A DNA stretch of 21,909 nt from the NCBI RefSeq assembly GCF_020166415.1, contig NZ_JAIQXV010000035.1:1-21909 (forward strand), read 5' to 3'. This DNA comes from Deinococcus multiflagellatus (GTDB lineage Bacteria; Deinococcota; Deinococci; Deinococcales; Deinococcaceae). Made by a program: the position numbers and the translations under genes. The notes below the pieces were generated by a model. The model did not search any database and was not told the origin of the DNA. It saw only the letters and a list, made by a program, of their open reading frames with translations. Positions 15,964 through 21,909 of this stretch are shown here, in pieces; the stretch's first letter is position 1, and each line of letters begins with the position of its first letter.

Positions 15964-17263
15964 ATGACCCGGCTTCCCTGGACCGTTCTTGGCCTCGCCC
16001 TGACCTCCTCGGCGGCGGCGTTCTGCGGCTTTTTTGTGGCCAAAGCGGACAGCAAGCTGTTGAACCGCACCAATCAGGTGATCATCGCGCGACGGCAACC
16101 GCAGCGTGTTCACGATGATGAACGACTACAGCGGCGACGTGAAGGACTTTGCCCGGATCGTGCCCATTCCAGTGGTGCCAAAACGCGAGGACATTCGCAT
16201 TGGCGACCCCAGCACCGTGCAGAAGCTGGACGCCTACAGCGCGCCGCGGCTGGTGGAGTATTTCGACGAGAACCCCTGCGCGCCCCCACCAATGCCCACG
16301 CCGACCACCGCCGCCCCCTCGGCCCCGCTGGAAGACCGCGCCGCCGCCCGCGCCCAGGCCCAGGGCGTGAAGATTGAAGCCAGCTACCAGGTGGGCGAAT
16401 ACGACATCCTGATCCTGAGCGCGCAGCAGCAGAGCGGCCTGGCCGCCTACCTGCGCGGCGAGGGTTACCGGTTGCCGGCTGGGGCCGACGGGATGCTGGG
16501 GAGCTACATCAAGGGCGGCATGAAGTTCTTTGTGGTGCGGGTGAATGTGCAGCGCTTCGAGAAAGCGGGCGGCGGGTTTCTGAATCCCATCGTGCTGTCG
16601 TACACCTCCGAGAAGTTCATGCTGCCCATTCGCCTGGGCACGCTGAATTCGCCCGGCGAGCAGGACCTGACGGTGTACCTGCTGTCGCCCGAAGGCCGCG
16701 TGGAAACCAGCAACTACCGCACGGCGCCTATCCCCACGAACAAGGAAGTGCCGCTGCTGGTGAAAAACCAGTTTGGCCCCTTCTACCGCCACCTGTTCCG
16801 GCGCGCCTACGAGCGCGAGGGCAAAAGTGTGGCCCTGCTGGAATACGCCTGGAACACCAACAACTGCGATCCCTGCTCTACCGAGCCGCCCACGCCCGAG
16901 GAACTGCAGCAGGCCGGCGTGTTCTGGCGCCAGGAAGAGGGCTGGGGCCGCCCTGCCCCCACGCCTGCCGGCAGCGCCCCACCCACTGGCCCGGCCAAGC
17001 CCGTCTACCTGACCCGGCTGCATGTGCGCTACACGGCCGCCACCTTTCCCCAGGACCTGCATTTCAAGGTCACAAAGAACCAGAACACCTTCCAGGGCCG
17101 CTATATCCTGCGCCACCCGTACAAGGGGACGGCCAGTTGCGCAGCCATGACCACCTACCGCGCTGTCCTGAAGCAGCGCGCCGAGGCCCAGGCGCAGACG
17201 CTGGCGAACCTGACCGGCTGGGACATCAACCACATCCGGGCGCGCATGGCCGGGGAACCGTAG
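15964..17263 (+). pseudogene. DUF2330 secreted protein gene interrupted by a 2-bp deletion
   Basis: The first frame begins at ATG 15964 with a signal peptide (MTRLPWTVLGLALTSSAAA) and the conserved AFCGFFVAKADSKLLNRTNQVIIA. It then loses sense at GCGCGAC (16087-16093). The other frame picks up RDGNRSVFTMMNDYSGDVKDFARIVPIP directly, so restoring two bases (a GCGCGC run) gives one protein of about 433 residues. The rest runs to 17263 with DAYSAPRLVEYFDENPC, a Pro/Ala linker (about residues 110-135), GSYIKGGMKFFVVRVN and an ending HIRARMAGEP. DUF2330 proteins are exported and of unknown function. Without correction only a stub or a leaderless internal product from the GTG at 16106 could be made. 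True decay and sequence error cannot be separated here. Confidence 0.85.
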
Positions 17264-17296
17264 CGCCAGGGCGCGCCCTTGTAAGAGTTCGCCCCG

Positions 17297-17310
17297 TAGA
17301 CTTGCCCCTG
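17297..17310 (+). promoter_or_regulatory. Leaderless -10 element before the prepilin peptidase gene
   Basis: TAGACT (17297-17302) is followed by eight bases and then the ATG at 17311, with no Shine-Dalgarno sequence. This is the spacing expected when transcription starts at the start codon, a common arrangement in Deinococcus. Confidence 0.5.
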
Positions 17311-18462
17311 ATGAGCCCTGATCTTCTTCTCGTGGTGTTCGCCGGTCTGCTGGGCCTGCTGGTGGGCTCGTTTTCCAACGTGCTGATCTGGCGGCTGCCG
17401 CGCGGCGAGAACATTGCCTTTCCGCCCAGCCACTGCCCGCACTGCGACCACCGCCTGGGCGTGGTCGATCTGGTGCCGCTGTTTTCCTGGCTGGCCTTGA
17501 AAGGCAAGTGCCGTTACTGCGGGGCACCCATCAAAGCGCGCTATCCGGTGGTGGAACTGCTGACTGGCCTGGGCTACGCCACGATTGCCGCGCTGTTTCC
17601 GCCCCTCACGGTGGGCTGGGGCGCGCTGGGGCTGATGGTGCTGCTGACGCTACTGCTGGTGGGCAGCGCCATTGACCTGGACACCTACACCATTCCCGAT
17701 GAGCTGACGCTGCCCGGCGTGGCGCTGGGGCTGGTGTTTGGCGCACTGAACGGGTGGTGGGGGACCCCCGCCCTACCAGACTTTGCCGGGGCCGTGCAGG
17801 GTGCGCTGCTGGGCGCCGGGCTGCTGGTGGCGATCAACCAGTTCGGGTCGTGGGTGCTGCGACGCTTTCGCGAGCGGCAGTTTCCCGAGTTTCCGCTGGG
17901 CTACCAGCAGATCAGCCTCGCGCTGCTGGCAGGTGCGTGGCTGGGGCCGTGGTGGGGCGCGGGCGTGGGCCTGCTCTCGGCAGCCGTCAACTTCGCGGCC
18001 CGGCGGGTGGTGCGCGTGCCCGAACTGCTCACCCTGGGGGGCCTGCTGGTCAGCATCACCCTGGGCAGCGCGGGCTTTGGCCCCGGCATGATCCTGATGG
18101 TGCAGGGCGCCCTGGCCGCCGCCGGCGCCGTGTCGCTGGTGTGCGGCGTGTACTGGTGGCTCCACTGGCGCCGCCACCGCGAGGACGACACCCCCGAAGC
18201 CGACGCCCAGAGCGATGCCAGTGCGATGGGCTTTGGCGACGTGAAACTGGCCGCCGTGATCGGCGCGTTCCTGGGCTGGGAGCGCCTACTGGTGGCCGTG
18301 GTGGTGGCGGTGTTCGCGGGCGCCCTGTTCGGCCTCGTGCAGATGGCCGCCAAGCGCGAGAACCGCGTGAAATTCGGCCCCTACCTCGCCCTGGGCGCCG
18401 TGGTGGCCCTGATCTGGGGCGGCCGACTGGTGGCGGAGTACCGGGGGCTGCTGGGACTGTAG
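17311..18462 (+). CDS. pilD: Prepilin peptidase / N-methyltransferase, enlarged
   Basis: 383 residues. The ATG at 17311 is chosen because the family pattern starts there (GLLVGSFSNVLIWRLPRGENIAFPPSHCPHC). Two CxxC pairs (Cys42/Cys45 and Cys67/Cys70) form the zinc site that goes with the methyltransferase half. The aspartyl protease residues are Asp122 or Asp124 in AIDLDTYTIPDE and Asp310 in GFGDVKLAA. The enzyme cuts the leader of type IV pilin-like proteins and methylates the new end, at the inner membrane. It is about 100 residues longer than usual: between the two catalytic Asp there is an extra hydrophobic stretch (about 190-300) including QFPEFPLGYQQISLALLAGAWLG, and a charged loop RRHREDDTPEADAQSDA. 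No pilin genes are adjacent. Confidence 0.93.
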   Translation: MSPDLLLVVFAGLLGLLVGSFSNVLIWRLPRGENIAFPPSHCPHCDHRLGVVDLVPLFSWLALKGKCRYCGAPIKARYPVVELLTGLGYATIAALFPPLTVGWGALGLMVLLTLLLVGSAIDLDTYTIPDELTLPGVALGLVFGALNGWWGTPALPDFAGAVQGALLGAGLLVAINQFGSWVLRRFRERQFPEFPLGYQQISLALLAGAWLGPWWGAGVGLLSAAVNFAARRVVRVPELLTLGGLLVSITLGSAGFGPGMILMVQGALAAAGAVSLVCGVYWWLHWRRHREDDTPEADAQSDASAMGFGDVKLAAVIGAFLGWERLLVAVVVAVFAGALFGLVQMAAKRENRVKFGPYLALGAVVALIWGGRLVAEYRGLLGL

Positions 18463-18463
18463 A

Positions 18464-18629
18464 GGGGTGATGGTTGATGGGTGATGGAAAGGGCGGGTGG
18501 GATTGGTCCCCCGCCCTGACTCTTTAGTCCACCTGCACAGGCCCCGTGTGGTTGAGCCACTCTTTCCACAAGCAGACAGGCGTTTCAACCAAGACCCACC
18601 ATCAACTGTCACCCATCAACCATCACCCC
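18464..18629. repeat. Intergenic element bounded by perfect 21-bp inverted heptad repeats
   Basis: The left arm (18464-18484) consists of GGTGATG-type heptads. Its exact complement is at 18609-18629. Further imperfect units follow each arm inward. Between them lie a GC hairpin AGGGCGGG...CCCGCCCT (about 18489-18517) and about 90 bases without a reading frame. The element starts two bases after the prepilin peptidase stop and ends five bases before the aldehyde dehydrogenase operator. Confidence 0.8.
18489..18526 (+). terminator. Possible terminator after the prepilin peptidase gene
   Basis: AGGGCGGG pairs with CCCGCCCT over 8 bp, with the inner GGGA...TCCC adding to the stem, followed by GACTCTTTAG. 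The T run is short, so this is only a weak candidate. Confidence 0.4.
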
Positions 18630-18633
18630 CTTA

Positions 18634-18664
18634 ACTGGTCAGACCAGTCCAGATGCGTTATACT
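18634..18664 (+). promoter_or_regulatory. Promoter with palindromic operator upstream of the aldehyde dehydrogenase
   Basis: ACTGGTC (18634-18640), one base, GACCAGT (18642-18648) is a perfect palindrome. TATACT at 18659-18664 is a strong -10, and 17 bases before it TGGTCA (18636-18641) sits in the -35 place, inside the palindrome. The centre TGGTCAGACCA fits the pattern TNGTNNNACNA known for GntR regulators of the FadR subfamily. A repressor bound here would block the -35. Confidence 0.65.
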
Positions 18665-18694
18665 CGGTTCAATTCCCAGCCCCCCGAGGTGCCC

Positions 18695-20143
18695 ATGACG
18701 CAGTCTGCTCCGCCGGCCACCCCCCCTCTGCACGCCCTGTTCGAGCGGCAGCGCGCCCACCGCTGGACCGCCGCCCAGACCACGGCCGCCCAGCGTCAGG
18801 CGGTGCTGCGGCGCCTGCACGACGCGATTAAACGCCGCCGCGTGGCCCTGGCCGACGCCCTGCGCGCCGACCTGGGCAAAAGCCGCGCCGAGGCCGAAAT
18901 CACCGAGCTGCACCCCGTGCTGGAAGAGATCGCGCACGCCATTCGCCGCCTGCCGCGCTGGATGGCCACGCGGCGGGTGGACACCCCGGCGGTGCTGCTG
19001 GGCGCCCGAAGCGAGATTCAGCCCCAGGCGCGCGGCGTGACCCTGGTCCTGAGCCCCTGGAATTACCCCGTGAATCTGGCCCTGGCCCCACTGGTGGCCA
19101 GTCTCGCGGCGGGCAATACCGTGATCCTGAAACCCAGCGAAAAAGCCCCGCATGTGGCCCAGGCACTGGCCGACCTGCTGGCCGAGGTGTTCGAACCGCA
19201 ACTGGTGGCCACCGTGCAGGGCGACGCGGACGTGGCCCGCACCCTGACCGGGCTGCCCTTTGACCACATCTTCTTTACTGGCAGCACCGCTGTGGGCCGC
19301 CACGTGATGCGCGCGGCGGCTGAGAACCTCACCAGCGTGACCCTGGAACTGGGCGGCAAGAGCCCGGCCCTGATTGACGCCAGCGCGGACCTGCGCCTGA
19401 GCGCCGAGCGGCTGGCCTGGGGCAAGCTGCTAAATGCCGGGCAGACCTGCGTGGCCCCGGATTACGTGCTGGTGCCCGAAGCGCAACGGGACGCCCTGCT
19501 GCTGGCCCTGGACGAGGTGATTGCCCGGCGCTACGGAGACCGCGCGTGGCTGCGCGCCGGGCCGGATTACGGCCGCATGGTGGACGCCGCCAGTGTGGAG
19601 CGCCTGGAGCGCCTGACCCGCCAGAGCGTGGCGGCCGGCGCGCGGGTGGTGCGTGGCGGCGAATTCAGCCCCGCCGAGCGCTTTATTGCCCCCACCATCG
19701 TGGCCGACGTGACCCCCGAGATGCCACTGATGCAGGAGGAGCTGTTCGGCCCGGTGCTGCCCGTGCTGACCTACCGCACGCTGGATGAGGCCCTGGGGCT
19801 GATTCGCCGTCTGGATACGCCGCTGGCCCTGTACCTCTTCACGGGCGACGACGCCGTGACGCGCCGGGTGCAGCAGGACACGACCAGCGGCGGCATGGTG
19901 GTCAACGGCACCGTGGTGCACCTCACCAACCCACACCTGCCTTTCGGCGGCGTGGGCCCCAGCGGCATGGGCGCCTACCACGGCGAGCACGGCTTTCTGG
20001 CTTTCAGCCACCAGCGCGCGGTCCTGACCGAGCCCACGCGCAGCCCTGTGCGCTTTCTGTACCCTCCCTATGGCCGCCCGGGGCCACGCTTCGTGGCCTG
20101 GGCCCTGCGCCTGCTGGAACGCCAGAGCGGCCCGCGCGAGTAG
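18695..20143 (+). CDS. Class 3-type aldehyde dehydrogenase (fatty/aromatic aldehyde)
   Basis: 482 residues from the ATG at 18695; the longer frame from 18653 would overlap the promoter. NAD(P)-dependent aldehyde dehydrogenase motifs are complete: LSPWNYPVNLALAPLVASLAAGN, the cofactor motif FFTGSTAVG, the general base Glu218 in TLELGGKSP, and the nucleophile Cys252 in NAGQTCVAPDYVLV. EELFGPVLPVLTY and NPHLPFGGVGPSGMGAYHG match the ALDH3 / fatty aldehyde or coniferyl aldehyde dehydrogenase branch. It oxidises an aldehyde to the acid; the exact substrate is not shown. The carboxy end (FLYPPYGRPGPRFVAWALRLLERQ) has a hydrophobic segment as in membrane-near fatty aldehyde forms. A FadR-like operator overlaps its promoter, which agrees with a lipid-linked role. 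Confidence 0.92.
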   Translation: MTQSAPPATPPLHALFERQRAHRWTAAQTTAAQRQAVLRRLHDAIKRRRVALADALRADLGKSRAEAEITELHPVLEEIAHAIRRLPRWMATRRVDTPAVLLGARSEIQPQARGVTLVLSPWNYPVNLALAPLVASLAAGNTVILKPSEKAPHVAQALADLLAEVFEPQLVATVQGDADVARTLTGLPFDHIFFTGSTAVGRHVMRAAAENLTSVTLELGGKSPALIDASADLRLSAERLAWGKLLNAGQTCVAPDYVLVPEAQRDALLLALDEVIARRYGDRAWLRAGPDYGRMVDAASVERLERLTRQSVAAGARVVRGGEFSPAERFIAPTIVADVTPEMPLMQEELFGPVLPVLTYRTLDEALGLIRRLDTPLALYLFTGDDAVTRRVQQDTTSGGMVVNGTVVHLTNPHLPFGGVGPSGMGAYHGEHGFLAFSHQRAVLTEPTRSPVRFLYPPYGRPGPRFVAWALRLLERQSGPRE

Positions 20144-20158
20144 CCCGCGTGCAGGACC

Positions 20159-20300
20159 TCATACGGCTTCCGAAACATTCCGTCCCGCGTAACGGAATGT
20201 TTTCGACCGGAGGGAGCAGGAAAGACTACGGCTTCCCGGGAATTGAAGGAACATCCTGTTCTTTCCTGGATGTTCCAGAAATGGACGGAATCCGTATGAC
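20159..20300 (+). repeat. Palindromic intergenic repeat element, copy 3
   Basis: The left end TCATACGGCTTCCG (20159-20172) is complementary, with one mismatch, to the right end CGGAATCCGTATGA (20286-20299). Inside are the hairpin CATTCCG...CGGAATG (20176-20199), the core CGACCGGAGGGAGCAGGAA (20204-20222), TTCCCGGGAATTG, and a second hairpin GAACATCC...GGATGTTC. It begins 15 bases after the aldehyde dehydrogenase stop, and its right end contains the mobA start codon. Confidence 0.85.
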
Positions 20301-20829
20301 CGGCGCGGTCACCGCTGGGGGCCGCTCCAGCCGCTTCGGTTCGGATAAGGCGCTGGCCCAGGTGGACGGGCACACCCTGCTGGAGCGGGTGTGCGCCAGC
20401 CTGCGCGGCTGCTCCACCCGCCTGATCGTGGCCCCACCGGAGCGCTACGGGGTGCCGGGCTGGGCGGTGGTCCCCGACACCCGCCCTGGCCAGGGCCCGC
20501 TGGCCGGTCTGGAAGCCGCGCTGGGAGCTGCCCCGCCCGGCTGGGTCGCCTTTGCCGGCGTGGACCTGCCCGATCTGACGGCGGCGTACTGGCAGGCCCT
20601 GTGCGCGGCCCGCACCCCGGATGCCCTCAGTGTGCAGGCCCTGGACCCAGAAGGACGCCCGCAACCCCTGGCGGCGCTGTACCACACGGCCCTGAAGCCC
20701 CGGATTACCGCACTGCTGAACAGCGGCGAACGGCGCTTACGGCTGGCGGCTCTGCCGGAACACACGGTCCTGGTGCCGGGCCTGCCCCCCCTGCGGAACG
20801 TCAACACCCCGACCGATCTGCAGCAATAA
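20296..20829 (+). CDS. mobA: Molybdenum cofactor guanylyltransferase MobA
   Basis: 177 residues from the ATG at 20296. The nucleotidyltransferase signature TAGGRSSRFGSDKAL stands right at the start (residues about 5-19), followed by VVPDTRPGQGPLAGLEAAL, AGVDLPDLT (usually GCDMP in the family), RPQPLAALYH and NVNTPTDL at the end. MobA transfers GMP from GTP to molybdopterin to form the dinucleotide cofactor. GGACGGA six bases ahead serves as ribosome-binding site; both it and the start codon are part of the palindromic repeat. The in-frame ATG at 20281 is a second choice with a poorer site. No other molybdenum cofactor gene is near. The replacement of the usual Cys in GCDMP is an oddity but is seen in related sequences. 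Confidence 0.9.
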   Translation: MTGAVTAGGRSSRFGSDKALAQVDGHTLLERVCASLRGCSTRLIVAPPERYGVPGWAVVPDTRPGQGPLAGLEAALGAAPPGWVAFAGVDLPDLTAAYWQALCAARTPDALSVQALDPEGRPQPLAALYHTALKPRITALLNSGERRLRLAALPEHTVLVPGLPPLRNVNTPTDLQQ

Positions 20830-20850
20830 AAAAGCCGCCACTTGGGCGGT
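20828..20850 (-). terminator. Intrinsic terminator of the minus-strand DUF4385 transcript
   Basis: On the minus strand ACCGCC, loop CAAGT, GGCGGC is followed by TTTTTTATT. It overlaps the mobA stop codon on the other strand and lies about 180 bases past the DUF4385 stop. On the plus strand no T run follows the stem, so it should act mainly on minus-strand transcripts. Confidence 0.7.
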
Positions 20851-21027
20851 TATGCCAAAGAAGATAGCGCCTTATGCGCGAAGCGTCAAGGCTATGCAGC
20901 GGTTGGCCGTGAACTTCCGAGAAGCAGCGCACGGGCCTCCCCTCCACCTTGAAGCGGCACCGAGCAGCCCACGTGCCATCCACACCTCCCTTGGCCTCTG
21001 TGTACGTTGGGCCAGCCGACGGTGGTT

Positions 21028-21519
21028 TCACCCATACTTCGCTTTGTGCGCCTTTTTCAGCCGGGCGTACTCCTCATTGGCTTCGGCCTCGTCCCATTTG
21101 GCTTTGAAGATGCGGGCGGACTCGGCCTTCACCGGGTCTTCCGGGGTGCGGGGCAATTCAGGGCGGCCGTGGGCGCCACTCTGGCCCTTCTTGTCGGCCG
21201 GCACGGGGCCGTCGTACTTCTTGCCGCCCTTGTGGTTGGCGTAGCGCCGCGAGCGGGTAAAGCCCATCTGCAGGAACTTGCGTGCCATGTCGGCTCCCAC
21301 AAAATCTCCGGCACTTAGGTAATCCAGAAACATTTGGTAAATCGTCTCGCTGCTTTCCCGGGCCACCTCGGGCGTGGCAAAGCGCCAGTGCGGCAGAATC
21401 TCGCCCTTGTACGGCTGAACCAGCAGCACACCCTGCTCACCCACCCCCACCCGGTACAGTTCAGGGTGTGCGCGCAGGTCCAGCGTGCGGTAGTCGAGGG
21501 AATAGTCGAATTTCGGCAT
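21028..21519 (-). CDS. DUF4385 family protein
   Basis: 163 residues. It matches the DUF4385 pattern: FDYSLDYRTLDLRAHPELYRVG at the start, EQGVLLVQPYKGEILPHWRFATPEVARESSETIY, and ADMARKFLQMGFTRSRRYANHKGGKKYDGPVP. It ends in a charged helix (KAKWDEAEANEEYARLKKAHKAKYG). The protein is soluble and basic, with no signal or membrane segment. Its function is not established. The ATG at 21519 has no Shine-Dalgarno sequence; the bases just ahead are CCTTTT and then a heptad repeat tract that fills the gap to the Dps gene, so any leader would be made of that repeat. Confidence 0.88.
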   Translation of the reverse strand: MPKFDYSLDYRTLDLRAHPELYRVGVGEQGVLLVQPYKGEILPHWRFATPEVARESSETIYQMFLDYLSAGDFVGADMARKFLQMGFTRSRRYANHKGGKKYDGPVPADKKGQSGAHGRPELPRTPEDPVKAESARIFKAKWDEAEANEEYARLKKAHKAKYG

Positions 21520-21523
21520 AAAA

Positions 21524-21596
21524 GGGTGATGGTTGATGGTCGAAGGGTGATGGTGAACGGTTTTCGTCCGTCAACCCTCACCCTTCACCCATCCAC
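21524..21596. repeat. Heptad repeat tract with inverted halves
   Basis: GGTGATG, GTTGATG, GTCGAAG, GGTGATG and GTGAACG run from about 21525. After TTTTCG the complementary type (GTCAACC, CTCACCC, TTCACCC) runs back to 21596, so the whole tract can fold on itself. It shares the unit of the 18464-18629 element and fills the whole gap between the Dps and DUF4385 genes. Confidence 0.75.
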
Positions 21597-21909
21597 TCAG
21601 TTCATTCGCTCGTCGTCAATGATGGCCTGCAGCATCCAGCGGATCTTGTCCACGGTGGCCGCGTAGCCGTTGTAGAGGTCGGCGGTGGCGGGGTCGTTGG
21701 CGTCGTCCACGGTCTGCGAGTCGTCGCGGTAGCCCCGGCCCACGCGGGTCAGGTCGGCCACCAGATCGGCCACCTGGGTGCGGGCGTCGCGCACGGTTTC
21801 GGTGGGCACCGTTACGGCGCTGTAGCGCTCGATGTCGGCGGGCGCGGCGATGGGGCTGCCACCCAGGGCCACCAGGCGCTCGGCCTGCTCGTCAATGGCG
21901 GGGAAAATT
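21597..21909 (-). CDS. dps: Dps-family ferritin-like DNA protection protein, 3' part only
   Basis: The gene runs off the window; about 104 carboxy-terminal residues are present. FPAIDEQAERLVALGGSPIAAPADIERYSAV is the part of Dps proteins that follows the ferroxidase helix, VRDARTQVADLVADLTRVGRGYRDD the next helix, and DPATADLYNGYAATVDKIRWMLQAIIDDE the last helix with the usual Trp. Dps dodecamers oxidise and store iron and protect DNA from peroxide; Deinococcus has such proteins. Start and DNA-binding tail are outside the window, so the subtype cannot be given. It is upstream of DUF4385 on the same strand, separated by the repeat tract. Confidence 0.85.
   Translation of the reverse strand, partial: IFPAIDEQAERLVALGGSPIAAPADIERYSAVTVPTETVRDARTQVADLVADLTRVGRGYRDDSQTVDDANDPATADLYNGYAATVDKIRWMLQAIIDDERMN

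Noticed and set aside
20801..21031. 76-codon minus-strand ORF after DUF4385
   Set aside because: No ribosome-binding site or recognisable domain, and it runs over the terminator at 20828-20850.
1..21909. tRNA, rRNA, CRISPR arrays, transposase genes
   Set aside because: No cloverleaf, rRNA-like stretch, regularly spaced direct repeats or DDE/recombinase motifs were seen by eye; the heptads are contiguous and have no spacers.

Overview
The window looks like chromosomal DNA from a member of the Deinococcus lineage. This is an inference from very high GC, compact genes with short or absent leaders, a minD-minE-rodA cluster, DUF4385, DUF2330 and Dps-type genes, and small palindromic intergenic repeats. 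No rRNA, tRNA, CRISPR array or transposase gene was found.

Layout. 151-2597: a secreted phosphodiester glycosidase-like protein converges on a DUF937 protein carrying a membrane anchor and Ig-like repeats, with a hairpin terminator between them. 2598-3297: a 700-base gap holding an imperfect palindromic repeat element, a perfect 16-bp hairpin and the rodA terminator. 3298-6185 (minus): a cell-shape/division cluster minD, minE, a metallophosphoesterase and rodA. 6338-8191: a lipoprotein alpha/beta hydrolase of the tripeptidyl-aminopeptidase type, divergent from minD. 8195-9929: a second repeat copy, then rimO.

10025-14317 is an accessory defence locus. It has a PD-(D/E)XK nuclease fused to an N6-adenine methyltransferase, a two-domain specificity subunit, and an AT-rich gene whose carboxy-terminal part holds a HEPN-type R-x4-H motif but is cut off by an in-frame TAA. 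No HsdR translocase is visible, so the pair resembles BcgI-like nuclease-methyltransferase plus S systems rather than classical type I. The methyltransferase ORF ends in a run of eight T, and a -1 shift there (or one added T) would join it in frame to the specificity subunit through 17 coding-like codons.

14352-17263 is a decaying or mis-sequenced stretch: a nitronate monooxygenase gene (minus) with two frameshifts and a nonsense codon, and a DUF2330 gene (plus) with a 2-bp deletion in a GC dinucleotide run. All disruptions in the window fall between 12.0 and 16.1 kb.

17311-21909 returns to housekeeping genes: an enlarged prepilin peptidase, a class 3 aldehyde dehydrogenase whose promoter overlaps a FadR-type palindrome, mobA (its start codon sits inside a third repeat copy), a DUF4385 gene and the 3' part of a Dps gene. 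Degenerate 7-base repeats occupy three intergenic regions here.
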